Part shown: piece by piece, positions 26,401 through 33,828 of the stretch | How the letters are laid out: each line of letters opens with the position of its first letter | Numbering within the stretch: position 1 is the stretch's first letter | DNA from: Streptomyces sp. BV286 | GTDB lineage: Bacteria; Actinomycetota; Actinomycetes; Streptomycetales; Streptomycetaceae | Direction: 5' to 3' | DNA length: 64,000 bases | Assembly: GCF_019090165.1 (NCBI RefSeq) | Contig: NZ_JAHRIB010000065.1 | Location: 1-64,000 of the forward strand | Made by a program: the position numbers and the translations under genes | Notes under the pieces: model-generated | Told to the model about the DNA's origin: nothing | What the model saw: the letters and a program-made list of their open reading frames with translations, nothing else | Databases searched by the model: none

Positions 26401-26875
26401 TCCCCGCCCCGGTGAACGGGCTCATCGCGGGCGCCTTCTTGCCCCGGAAGGTGACGATCAGCGGCAGGTCGGCGCGGCCCGTGTCGTCGTAGCCGTCCGC
26501 CACCAACTGGGTCACATCGAACAGCCGCGGGTCCAGCTTGCCCCGCGCGAGCAGCAACTCCGCGTCCCCAGGCACCACATGGGTGTTCCCGGCGACCGTC
26601 CGGACCGAGAACGGTATCCGTTCCCGGCCCTTCGCCCGCTCCACTCCGGTGACCCGGCCGGTGCCGTCCAGCAGGACCCGGTCGCCGGTGACGAGTGTCA
26701 CGGTCCTCACCACCTGGGCGGTACCGGTGCCGCCGGTCGGCTGGGCCCCCGCCCCGGAACGCCCGTCGGCCGACTCGCCGGACTGGGTGGCCTCAGCCAC
26801 CCCGCCCAGCAGAAGTGCCGTGGAGGCCACCCCTGCCGCCACGACCGCACGCCTTGGTCTCGCGCGTAACCCCAC
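23417..26875 (-). CDS. Large secreted S8 (subtilisin-like) serine peptidase
   Basis: A 1152-aa secreted protease. GTG 26875 has GGAG 5 nt upstream; a GTG five codons earlier is possible. Signal peptide about residues 1-30, then a propeptide-like region to about 220. Catalytic blocks are complete: LDSGID (Asp about 255), GHGTHVAS (His about 288) and DGTSMATPHVAG (Ser about 471). The remaining 650 residues are beta-rich modules (Fn3-like, a peptide with YNLxG-type carboxypeptidase-regulatory repeat), usual in the big Streptomyces subtilases. A run of Thr-Gly repeats (residues about 188-198) in the prodomain comes from a hexanucleotide repeat. A strong hairpin follows. It should degrade extracellular protein. 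Confidence 0.9.
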   Translation of the reverse strand: MGLRARPRRAVVAAGVASTALLLGGVAEATQSGESADGRSGAGAQPTGGTGTAQVVRTVTLVTGDRVLLDGTGRVTGVERAKGRERIPFSVRTVAGNTHVVPGDAELLLARGKLDPRLFDVTQLVADGYDDTGRADLPLIVTFRGKKAPAMSPFTGAGTEIGRALPVVNGKAMRSAHKRGASFWDAVTGTGTGTGTGTDRDVVGTAEFTASTAVEKVWLDGRRRATLDRSVPQIGAPTAWAAGYDGTGIKIAVLDSGIDTTHPDLAGKVVAEKNFSDSPGTGDGQGHGTHVASTAAGTGAASPAGSGGTYKGVAPGAKILNGRVLNDEGSGSDSGVIAGMEWAVAEGADVVNLSLGDTDGPGIDPMEEAVNRLSAETDTLFVVAAGNDGEFGERTVASPGSAEAALTVGAVDKADRLADFSSRGPRVGDGGVKPDLTAPGAAITAAAAAGSVFEGEYPSDTPGYLTLDGTSMATPHVAGAAAVLAQQHPDWSGERIKAALTGSAKPGSYSSFQQGTGRTDVVRATGQSVVTEQGPIGFGMQQWPHDDDKPVTKQLTYRNLGTEPVTLELSVDAFTADGKPAAEGVFTVSPQRLTVPAGGEASADVTADTRTGSSYGTIGGSVQAASADGRIQVRSAVGVEREAEAYDLTLRHIDENGRPTGDAATALQGYDGTNSYHPSDEDGEVTVRLPKGDYTLNGSIHPDSPSDLAVLVQPKLRLDKDTVVDVDARQAQPVDITVPDTAAENTEGTVTIGVDRGEGLVAGTRHFILPTFQGARFGRLGPEPAAGEVSALYSGDWTSKDDEGRPVTYHLAWDRGSRLGGFAAEVKRKQLAKVDFQAGATAADRKVQVEVAPDAPAGGLVPSDKDTRGDLPLRTTDYVLGNGVKWSFRMWQTIGEDDDKRFESFLMQFPRTWQAGRSYTERFNVGVFGPALGGAADAGAGPGTDRPGAERHGNVIRAHLPLFGDGAGHWGTSVHTSVESSLKANGKEIADDLDVLPTDGLTEYTVPAQDSTYHLTLDNSRDPAVYPVSTHVRAEWTFRSGKTPENEPTALPLSVIRFTPALTLSSTAKAGKRFEVPFTIEGAAAGQRPEKLTFEVSYDEGTTWRPTKAAGGTHLSLTHPTKPGSVSLRAKLTDRKGNILVQTIERAYLTTK
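26283..26312. repeat. Hexanucleotide repeat in the subtilase prodomain
   Basis: Five tandem GTGCCG units (plus strand) encode an in-frame Gly-Thr run. Copy-number change would keep frame and alter only linker length. Confidence 0.8.
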
Positions 26876-27198
26876 CTGAACTCCAGACACTTCGACATCG
26901 GACAGGAGCCTTCCTGCGGCCCCGGAAACCCCGGAGCCTCACCCGTACGCCGGAGGCTCGCCCCAGAGACGAACGGGGGCGTCATCGGGTTGGAAAAACA
27001 TCCCGCTTCTTTCTGACGATCCGTCAGCCGGGCGGATGGCTCGTCGGGACGGCTGGGGCGAGTGGCTGGTCCGGGTGGCTGGGGCGAGCGGCTGGTCCGG
27101 ATGCCTCTCCGGAAGCAGCCCAGAAGGCGGTGGGCGGGCACGCCAACTCGCCCCGTGTGCACACACTTTGGCGATGTACGCCGCCACGGCCCGTTCGG

Positions 27199-28665
27199 TC
27201 AGCTTCTGGGCGCGGTCGGAGTCGGCAGTCCGGATGCCTCGGACATCGAGCCGACGACCGAAGGTGAAGGAGTGAGCGCGGCCATCTCGGGCTGCGGTTC
27301 CCGCTGTCGCACGGGTGTGGCCGTCGGCTCCCACAGTCGGGTGGTCCGCACGTAGCCGTAGATCACTGAGGCCATCGCCAGAAGGAGAAGTGGCCCGAAC
27401 GTCCACGGATGTTCGGCCATCTCCATCGGCAGATAGCGGTACGACACCAGGAGCGTGGCGAAGACCGCGGTGCCGTAGGCGACCAGCTGGATTCCGGGCC
27501 GGTCCCAGCCACGGTCGTGCGAGCGCAGCGCCGCCTCGATCGTGAGCACGAACACCACGCCGGCGATGAGATCCACGCCGTAGTGGTAGCCGAATCCCAG
27601 CGTCGCGGTGAGGGTGGCCACCAGCCAGAACGTGCCCGCGAACCGAAGAATCCGTGGGGCCCTGCGGGTGTGGATGAAGATCGCGGTGGCCCACGCCGTG
27701 TGCAGGCTGGGCATGCAGTTGCGGGGGGTGATCTCGTCGTACGACATCGCGTGCGGGGCGCTGATCGGCGGCGGCGTGTCCGGCCACAGGTTGGCCAGCG
27801 CCCAGTGCACGCCGCCGGTGCCGGAGGCGCCCGGGCCGTAGGCGAAGACCGGTCCGACCACGGGGAAGATCATGTAGATGCCCGGCCCGAGAAGGCCGAT
27901 CAACAGGAAGGTGCGCACCAGGTGGTGGCGCGGGAAGCGGCGCTCGGCCGCCACGTTGCGCAGCTGGTGGATCGCGACGGCTATCGCGGCCACGGCGAGC
28001 TGCGCGTAGACCAGGTGGAGAACGCTGTTGCCGATCGGGCCGGCGGCCTCGACCATCCGGCCCACGAGCCACGACGGGTTCCCCAGCGCCTGGTCGGCGG
28101 TCGCCAGGTACGGGTCGAGCACCGCCGGGCGGGTCTTCGAGGTGATGAGCAGCCAGGTGTCGCCCGTCTTGCGGCCGGCCACCAGGAGCAGGCCCAGGCC
28201 GACGCCCTTCAGCAGGAGGACGCGTTCCGGGCCGGTGCGGCGCGTGAGGGCGATGACCCCGCAGCCCAGCATCACCCACAACGCGCCGTTGCCGAAGAGG
28301 TTGCCGTCGGTCATCTCGGCGTCGACGGCCCACCGCACCAGCAGGAAGACGGCGTCGATGCCGATCGCGGCGCCGGCCGCGACGAACCGTTGCCGCCAGG
28401 TGAGCACCACCATCATCAACGCCAGACCGCAGTACAGCGGCCCCGGTCTCGGGGCGAAGACCAGGGCCCTCACCTGGTTGGTGATCGGCCCCGGTTGACC
28501 GTATCGGCGTGCGGCGATCTCCAGCGCGACGAGGAACCCAAGAGCCACCACACCCGCCGCGGCCCACAGCATCACGCGCCAATGACGCCATGCGATTGAT
28601 GAAGAAATGCCGCTTATTCGCGAAATCACCCGTGATGCTCTTCCTGTCTGTTTTGGCTGATCCAT
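27199..28665 (-). CDS. PAP2/AUR1-like membrane phosphatase or phosphotransferase, copy 1
   Basis: A 488-aa polytopic membrane protein with 11-12 hydrophobic helices. RNCMPSLHTAW and GYHYGVDLIAGV are the second and third PAP2 phosphatase motifs, with the active-site His residues. This arrangement matches AUR1/IPT1-like PAP2_3 proteins, which move or remove phosphate headgroups on lipids. ATG 28665 (MDQPKQTG) is chosen by alignment with copy 2 at 34871; an ATG 13 codons upstream is possible. The C-terminal 50 residues are Pro/Ser/Thr-rich and not shared with copy 2. The two proteins are near-identical over long stretches of the core. Confidence 0.75.
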   Translation of the reverse strand: MDQPKQTGRASRVISRISGISSSIAWRHWRVMLWAAAGVVALGFLVALEIAARRYGQPGPITNQVRALVFAPRPGPLYCGLALMMVVLTWRQRFVAAGAAIGIDAVFLLVRWAVDAEMTDGNLFGNGALWVMLGCGVIALTRRTGPERVLLLKGVGLGLLLVAGRKTGDTWLLITSKTRPAVLDPYLATADQALGNPSWLVGRMVEAAGPIGNSVLHLVYAQLAVAAIAVAIHQLRNVAAERRFPRHHLVRTFLLIGLLGPGIYMIFPVVGPVFAYGPGASGTGGVHWALANLWPDTPPPISAPHAMSYDEITPRNCMPSLHTAWATAIFIHTRRAPRILRFAGTFWLVATLTATLGFGYHYGVDLIAGVVFVLTIEAALRSHDRGWDRPGIQLVAYGTAVFATLLVSYRYLPMEMAEHPWTFGPLLLLAMASVIYGYVRTTRLWEPTATPVRQREPQPEMAALTPSPSVVGSMSEASGLPTPTAPRS

Positions 28666-29098
28666 CCGAATGGCTAGGCGAACGAAAAGCGACGAGGTGT
28701 CCATCGCGAGCTCGAACATGTTATCGGATCGGTGCGAAGCTGCGGCTTCGGCGGCCGGTGGGCCACCCGCTCTGAGAGATGCCCGGAGAGGCATACGGGT
28801 TGCCACGCGGCACCGTGCCGACCGACATCGACGAGGCACAGGTCGACAATCTGCGAGCCCGCGCGTGACTACGTGAGTGCTCAGCGCGCTCAGGACCCTC
28901 AGGACCCTCAGGACGCAACGGGCCAGGGACGCTTGCGTCCAGGTGATCTCTCTTTCGGGGTCTGGGAGCGGCGGCGAATAGTGGGTCCTGCCACCGGGCG
29001 TCACACCCCGAACTTCCCTCACAGCTGCACCTGCAGGGCAGCTGTCCAGGGCAGGAGTGTGTCTCGTCCGCTCGACTTCCATGCCGCAGGAGAGACTC
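28666..29098. other. 433-nt divergent intergenic region
   Basis: It lies between the PAP2 gene (minus) and the tachylectin-NlpC gene (plus) and should hold both promoters. I see a 9-bp repeat (GACCCTCAG, nearly three copies at 28891-28914) and a ribosome site AGGAGAG at 29088. No small gene is convincing, and I find no recognisable c-di-AMP riboswitch despite the cell-wall hydrolase downstream. Confidence 0.5.
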
Positions 29099-30385
29099 AT
29101 GAAGCTGAGCAACGCCGTCCGCCGTACCTCCGCCGCCCTCGCCGTCGGGGCGATGTCCCTCGGGCTGGTCACCGTGACCGGCGGAGCCGCGCAGGCCGTC
29201 GCCTCGTGCTCCGGTGACGTGTCGATCTACGGCACGCTGTCGGACGGCCGGCTGACGTACACGCAGGTCGCGCCGAACACCGGGAACCGCGTCAAGACGC
29301 TCATCGGCCCGGATCTCGGATTCACGCCCAAGACGATGGCGACCCTCAACTTCAACACGATCCTGGTCACTTCGACGGCCGGCGACCTCTACCGCGTCGA
29401 CGTCCAGACCAACGGCACCGCCCTCACCCTGGCGAAGGTCGTCAAGATCTGGGACGGCGGCTGGACCTTCGACAAGCTGGTCTACGACGGGGCCGGTCAC
29501 CTCTACGGCACGGTCGACGGACAGCTCCACCAGTACCTGGTGTCGCAGGACAAGCCCTCGGGGTCGGCCCACATAGGCCAGCACGTCGTGATCGACACCG
29601 GCTTCGTCCTCAAGACCCTGGCCGCCGCGGGCGACGACCGCCTGGTCGCCACGACCTCGGACGGCCGTCTGCTCAGCTACAAGATCAACGGCGTGAACGA
29701 CTGGGACCGCTCGGTCCTGAAGTCGAGCGGCTGGTCCGCGGTGGACTCGCTCTCCTCGCCGGGCGGCGGCCTCTACTACGGCCGCACCAGCGGCGGCATG
29801 TACTGGTACCACGACTCGGACCCGACCGACGGTGACGGCAGCGACATCGCGTACCACCCCAACGACCCGGTGGACGCGTCCGGTTGGAGCCAGAGCCTGC
29901 TGTCGGCGTACGCGGACAACTGCGCCTACGTGGCCCCGGCCCCCGCGAAGTCCGTACAGGGCGGGACGATCCATCGCGGCGAGGTCATCACCCGGGCGAA
30001 GGACTGGTACAGCCGCAACGTCCAGTACAGCCAGAGCGCGTACGCCTCCGACATCGAGGGCGACGACACCTACCGCACCGACTGCTCCGGCTTCGTCTCC
30101 ATGGCCTGGCACCTCACCACCTCGAAGACCACCGTGTCCCTCCCCGACGTGAGCACGCAGATCTCGAAGGCCGACCTCCGGCCCGGGGACGCCCTCAACG
30201 ACAGCGGCACCCACGTGGTGCTCTTCGCGGGCTGGAAGGACCAGGACGCGGGCACCTTCTACTACTACTCCGAGGGCAGCCCGTCCTCGGACATGAACTA
30301 CTCGACCGCGAACGTCTACAGCGGCACCATCGACAGCCACCCGGCCTCCTCGTACGTCGCCCTGCGCTACGACAAGATCGCCTGA
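29099..30385 (+). CDS. Secreted tachylectin-domain / NlpC-P60-type hydrolase
   Basis: A 428-aa secreted protein with ATG 29099 behind AGGAGAG. Signal peptide about residues 1-35. Residues about 40-285 form a tachylectin-2-like beta-propeller with recurring blade pattern (VSIYGTLSDGRL, LVTSTAGDLYRV, HLYGTVDGQLHQY, RLVATTSDGRLLSY, GLYYGRTSGGMYWY), a lectin fold binding amino sugars. Residues about 300-428 form an NlpC/P60-like papain fold: TDCSGFVSMAW has the nucleophile Cys and GTHVVLFAGW the His. I infer a peptidoglycan hydrolase or amidase targeted by the lectin domain, possibly to GlcNAc. The terminator hairpin follows the stop. Confidence 0.85.
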   Translation: MKLSNAVRRTSAALAVGAMSLGLVTVTGGAAQAVASCSGDVSIYGTLSDGRLTYTQVAPNTGNRVKTLIGPDLGFTPKTMATLNFNTILVTSTAGDLYRVDVQTNGTALTLAKVVKIWDGGWTFDKLVYDGAGHLYGTVDGQLHQYLVSQDKPSGSAHIGQHVVIDTGFVLKTLAAAGDDRLVATTSDGRLLSYKINGVNDWDRSVLKSSGWSAVDSLSSPGGGLYYGRTSGGMYWYHDSDPTDGDGSDIAYHPNDPVDASGWSQSLLSAYADNCAYVAPAPAKSVQGGTIHRGEVITRAKDWYSRNVQYSQSAYASDIEGDDTYRTDCSGFVSMAWHLTTSKTTVSLPDVSTQISKADLRPGDALNDSGTHVVLFAGWKDQDAGTFYYYSEGSPSSDMNYSTANVYSGTIDSHPASSYVALRYDKIA

Positions 30386-30409
30386 CGCGTCCGCCGTCAC
30401 CTCCTGTGC

Positions 30410-30446
30410 CCCGAAGGCCCCGCCGATCCCCGGCGGGGCCTTCGGG
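30410..30446 (+). terminator. Terminator of the tachylectin-NlpC gene
   Basis: Perfect 16-bp arms (CCCGAAGGCCCCGCCG and its complement) with a 5-nt loop, 25 nt after the stop. Confidence 0.85.
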
Positions 30447-30492
30447 CGTGCCTGGGTGCCGGTGGCTGCCGGGCTCCGGCAGCCCAACAAGG

Positions 30493-30531
30493 AAGGGCGG
30501 CGCCCCCTCCGTCCGAGGGGGCGCCGCCCTT
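30493..30531. terminator. Bidirectional terminator hairpin
   Basis: Perfect 16-bp arms (AAGGGCGGCGCCCCCT and its complement) with a 7-nt loop. It ends in TT on the plus strand, and the same on the minus strand. It lies downstream of the small peptide gene at 30601 (minus strand). Confidence 0.75.
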
Positions 30532-30600
30532 GCCGAGCGCGCTGGGATGCAGTGCCGAGCGAGTGCGCGAGCAGGTGGACCGGGATCAGTTCCGAGGGGG

Positions 30601-30771
30601 CTACTGCCAGCCTGCGTCCGCCGGGGCGGCCTGCCAGCCGGCGTCGGCGAGGACGGCGGAGGACGCAGCCGCGTCCGCCTCGGACAGGAACGCGACGGCC
30701 GGCGCGGCGAGGGATGCCGCGAGGGCGAGCGAGACGACCGCGGCGGCCTTGGCGATGCGAGTGCGGAGCAT
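30601..30771 (-). CDS. Small exported peptide with repeated ADAGWQ motif
   Basis: A 56-aa open frame. ATG 30771 is preceded by AGGAACGGA (about 10 nt). Residues 1-28 look like a signal peptide: basic MLRTRIAK, a hydrophobic Ala/Val/Leu core, and an APAVA cleavage-like site. The mature part is about 25 residues, Ala-rich and acidic (EADAAASS), and ends with two copies of ADAGWQ five residues apart, the second at the C-terminus. Third codon positions are almost all G or C, as in real genes here. A strong terminator lies 70 nt downstream. I do not recognise the family; a secreted signal, structural or precursor peptide is conceivable. Confidence 0.6.
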   Translation of the reverse strand: MLRTRIAKAAAVVSLALAASLAAPAVAFLSEADAAASSAVLADAGWQAAPADAGWQ

Positions 30772-30942
30772 GGCTGATTCCGTTCCTGCCGGGGGTGAAC
30801 TGCGGTGTCCGGCCTGCCCTCGCGTCCCGCGGTGACGCTCGGTCCGGCCGGTGATCCATAGCTTCGTCGCGGCTCAGGACCGGGAGAAGGGTTAAGGGAT
30901 GGACGGAACGGGCCTTGGACTCATGCGTCCACACGGGCCGCT

Positions 30943-31251
30943 TCAGTCCACCGGCTGCGGCGCGAAGGCCAACGGCATCAGCGGCACCCCGGCCCCCGTC
31001 AGCCGCGCCGCAGCCAACTGCGGTACGTCACGCAGCAGTCGGGCACCGACCTGGACCGCCCTGCCCTCCGCCTCCTCGATCCCGTCGGCCAGCAGATAGA
31101 AGCCGAGCGTGAGCCGGGTCGGGGAACGGGGATGTACGGCGACGTGCTCGACCCGGTCGCCCGCGGTGATCGCTGAGCGCACCACGGCCCGCATGTTCGT
31201 GGGCAGTTGTTCACCTGGAGGCACTTCCAGGTGCGCGTGGACGAGGTACAT
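30943..31251 (-). CDS. Small conserved-looking protein of unknown function
   Basis: A 102-aa protein beginning MYLVHAHLEVPPG. Alternating strands and a central helix (LLADGIEEAEGRAVQVGARLLRDV) suggest a small alpha/beta fold. No catalytic motif, Cys pair or membrane segment. It diverges from the TrmB-LuxR regulator with about 170 nt between starts, so it may be its target. I cannot name the family. Confidence 0.55.
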   Translation of the reverse strand: MYLVHAHLEVPPGEQLPTNMRAVVRSAITAGDRVEHVAVHPRSPTRLTLGFYLLADGIEEAEGRAVQVGARLLRDVPQLAAARLTGAGVPLMPLAFAPQPVD

Positions 31252-31424
31252 GCCCTCCAGCGTCCCAGCGGATGACGTCGGCCCGGCCCTCTCGCGGCTG
31301 GACGGTTGCGGCCGGGGCCCGTTCCGTCCTTCTCTGGTGACGATCCCTCACCCTCTGCGAAGATCCTGTTCGAAACAGGGGATGTTCGGTGCAGGAAGAC
31401 CGTGCAGGAACACTGGGGGACCAC

Positions 31425-32420
31425 ATGCTGACCGCACTCGGCCTCGACTCCGTCGCGGAGACGGTGTACCGCGCCATGCTCAGACATCCGGCTACGGGTG
31501 TCGCGGGCCTGGCCGATTCCGTGGGACTGTCCGAGGAGGAGGCGCGGGACGCCCTCGACACGCTCAGCGAACTGGCGCTGGTGCGCCCCGCCGCCGGGGA
31601 CGCGGGCCGGCTCCGGGCGGTCTCCCCCGACATCGGGATGGAGATCCTGATGGCCCGGCAACAGGCCCAACTCGCCGCCCACCAGCAGCGTTTGGAAGCC
31701 TCTCGGGCGGCCGCGGCCCAGCTCATCTCGGAGTACGCCGAACTCCGTCCGGCCGCCAGCCATCCCGGCGTGGAGCAGCTGGTCGGCCTCGACCAGATAC
31801 GCGACCGGCTGGCCGTGCTCACCCGTGAGGTGAGCGAGGAGTTCCTGGCGTTCGCGCCGGGCGGGCCCCAGACCGCGGAGAACATGGCCGCGTCACGGCC
31901 GCTCAACCAGGATCTGCTCGGCCGCGGGGTGCGGATGCGCACGATCTACCTCGACAGCGTCCGTTCGAACCGGCCCACCGTCGAACACGCCGACTGGCTG
32001 GCCCGGTTGGGCGGCCAGGTCCGTACGGTGCCGTCGCTGCCGACCCGGATGATCCTGATGGACCGGCGGATCGCCATGATCCCCGTCAGCAGTGACGACA
32101 CCGCCGCGGGTGCGGTCCTCCTGACCGGGCAGGGCACGCTCACCGCGCTGTGCGCGCTGTTCGAGGCCACCTGGGGTGCCGCCCAGCCGCTCGGCCAGGT
32201 CGTCCCCGTCGACCCGAACGGGCTCACCGGTCAACAGGCCACCGCCCTGCGCCTGCTGGCCGAGGGGCACACCGACGAGGCGATCGCCAAGCGGCTGGGG
32301 GTGTCGCACCGCACGGCCCGGCGGATCGCCTCCGAGCTGATGGACCGTCTCAACGCGCGCAGCCGCTTCGAGGCCGGCGCGCGCGCCGTGCAGCAGGGCT
32401 GGCTCCCGGCCCGCCCCTGA
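31425..32420 (+). CDS. TrmB-type / LuxR-C-terminal transcription regulator
   Basis: A 331-aa regulator. ATG 31425 follows GGGGGA; in-frame GTG codons lie 8-12 codons upstream. Residues about 1-65 form a TrmB-like winged helix (VAGLADSVGLSEEEARDALDTLSELALV). A middle domain with YLDSVRSNRP and MILMDRRIAMIP is typical of Streptomyces TrmB-LuxR proteins. Residues about 265-325 are a LuxR helix-turn-helix (LTGQQATALRLLAEGHTDEAIAKRLGVSHRTARR). Such proteins usually control neighbouring metabolite or stress genes. It converges on the oxidoreductase at 32481. Confidence 0.85.
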   Translation: MLTALGLDSVAETVYRAMLRHPATGVAGLADSVGLSEEEARDALDTLSELALVRPAAGDAGRLRAVSPDIGMEILMARQQAQLAAHQQRLEASRAAAAQLISEYAELRPAASHPGVEQLVGLDQIRDRLAVLTREVSEEFLAFAPGGPQTAENMAASRPLNQDLLGRGVRMRTIYLDSVRSNRPTVEHADWLARLGGQVRTVPSLPTRMILMDRRIAMIPVSSDDTAAGAVLLTGQGTLTALCALFEATWGAAQPLGQVVPVDPNGLTGQQATALRLLAEGHTDEAIAKRLGVSHRTARRIASELMDRLNARSRFEAGARAVQQGWLPARP

Positions 32421-32480
32421 CGCGCCTGCGGCCCGGGACCGCCAGGGGCTGGGCACCCCTGCGGCCCGGGCCCGAGCGCT

Positions 32481-33713
32481 TCAGGCCGTCGCCCGGGCCT
32501 CCGCGGGCGCCGGGGCCTGCGCGGGCGCCGGGGCCTGCTCGGGTGCCGCGGCCGGCTGCCGCGTGACGGGGCGGCGCCGGGACGGCATCCCGAGCGTCGG
32601 GTTGGCGACGGCCCAGGCCGCGCCCTTGCAGATCAGCTCCTTGTAGAGGGCGGCGACCCGGCCGGTCAGGGCCGCCCGGACGGAGCGGTCGTCGGCGGTG
32701 ACGTACTGGATCAGGCCGTCCTTGCGGCCGAGCGAGATGCACTGGTTGAAGTAGCGGACCGGGACGTTCGGGACCTTCCCGCCGGTCAGGCGTCCCGCGA
32801 TGGCGTCGGCGGCCTGCCACGCGGTGGGGACGCCCGAGGCGCAGGACATCCGCAGCGGCTTGTCGCCCGGGCCCGCCACCAGGGCCGCGTCGCCGATGGC
32901 GTACACGTCCGGGTGCGAGACCGAGCGCATGGTCCCGTCGACCACGATCTGGCCGGTGTCACCGACCTCCAGGGTGGTGGCCCTCGCGATCGGGTGGACG
33001 GCGAAGCCGGTGGTCCACACGGTGACCGCGGCCGGGAGGGACGTGCCGTCCGCGGTGGTGACGCGGTCGGCTTCGACGGCGGTGACCGCGGCGTGCTCGT
33101 GTGCGGTGATGCCGAGATCGCCGAAGACCTTGCGCAGGTGCCGGCGGCCCTTGTCGGAGAGCCAGTCGCCGAGTGCGCCGCGGGCGGCGAGGGCGACGTC
33201 CAGGTCCGGGCGGGCCTCGGCGATCTCGGTCGCGGCCTCCACTCCGGTCAGGCCGCCGCCGACCACGACCACGGACTGTCCGGCGGCCAGGCGGGCCAGG
33301 TCCTCGCGCAGCCGGAGCGCTCCGGCGCGGCCGGCGATCTCGTGGGCGTGCTCGGCGGTGCCGGGGACGCCCTGGTCGTTCCAGCCGCTGCCGAGGGCGT
33401 AGACGAGGCTGTCGTACTCCAGTTCCTCGGCGCCGTCCGCGTCGACGACGGCGACGGTCCTGCGGTCGACGTCGACGCCGGTGACCTTCGCGAGCCTCAG
33501 TTCGACGCCGGTGCCCGCGAACATCTCGCTGAAGGGGCGGGGTGCGAGGGGGCGGCCGACCGCGAGCTCGTGCATGCGGACGCGCTCGACGAAGTCGGGC
33601 TCGGCGTTGACCAGAGTGATGGCGACGTCTTCGCGGCGCAGCCGCTTGGCGAGGCGCCCGGCGGCGATGGCTCCGGTGTATCCGGCCCCGAGGACGATGA
33701 TGCGGTGCTGCAT
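32481..33713 (-). CDS. NAD(P)/FAD-dependent oxidoreductase (NDH-2-like)
   Basis: A 410-aa flavoprotein. ATG 33713 has AGGAG 8 nt upstream. It opens with the FAD-binding GAGYTGAIAAG, has the NAD(P)H-binding GGGLTGVEAA near residue 155, and the ATG/GD motif AIGDAALV near residue 280 (DVYAIGD), as in type II NADH dehydrogenases. The C-terminus ends in an Ala/Pro repeat (PAPAQAPAPAEA). No clear membrane helix is seen. It lies downstream of the ECF41-type sigma factor on the same strand, the usual partner position for that family. A hairpin separates the two, so it may have its own sigma-dependent promoter. Confidence 0.85.
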   Translation of the reverse strand: MQHRIIVLGAGYTGAIAAGRLAKRLRREDVAITLVNAEPDFVERVRMHELAVGRPLAPRPFSEMFAGTGVELRLAKVTGVDVDRRTVAVVDADGAEELEYDSLVYALGSGWNDQGVPGTAEHAHEIAGRAGALRLREDLARLAAGQSVVVVGGGLTGVEAATEIAEARPDLDVALAARGALGDWLSDKGRRHLRKVFGDLGITAHEHAAVTAVEADRVTTADGTSLPAAVTVWTTGFAVHPIARATTLEVGDTGQIVVDGTMRSVSHPDVYAIGDAALVAGPGDKPLRMSCASGVPTAWQAADAIAGRLTGGKVPNVPVRYFNQCISLGRKDGLIQYVTADDRSVRAALTGRVAALYKELICKGAAWAVANPTLGMPSRRRPVTRQPAAAPEQAPAPAQAPAPAEARATA

Positions 33714-33779
33714 GGCCGTACTCCTGTCTTCAGCGGATTCGCCCCTTGAACCGGGCGGCCCGCCGTTTCCTGACAGGAA

Positions 33780-33805
33780 CCCGGTGTGAAGCACCTCACA
33801 CCGGG
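33780..33805 (-). terminator. Hairpin between sigJ and its partner oxidoreductase gene
   Basis: CCCGGTGTGA and TCACACCGGG form a perfect 10-bp stem with a 6-nt loop, starting 24 nt after the sigma-factor stop. It could end the sigma transcript or attenuate readthrough into the oxidoreductase gene. Confidence 0.55.
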
Positions 33806-33828
33806 CTCGTACCGTGGCCGGACCGGGG

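Noticed and set aside
28666..29098. c-di-AMP (ydaO-type) riboswitch before the NlpC/P60 gene
   Set aside because: Such switches are common before actinobacterial cell-wall hydrolases, but I could not find the conserved core here.
33714..33828. ECF41 target promoter before the oxidoreductase
   Set aside because: A TGTCAGG element exists but no CGTC at the right spacing, so I did not annotate it.
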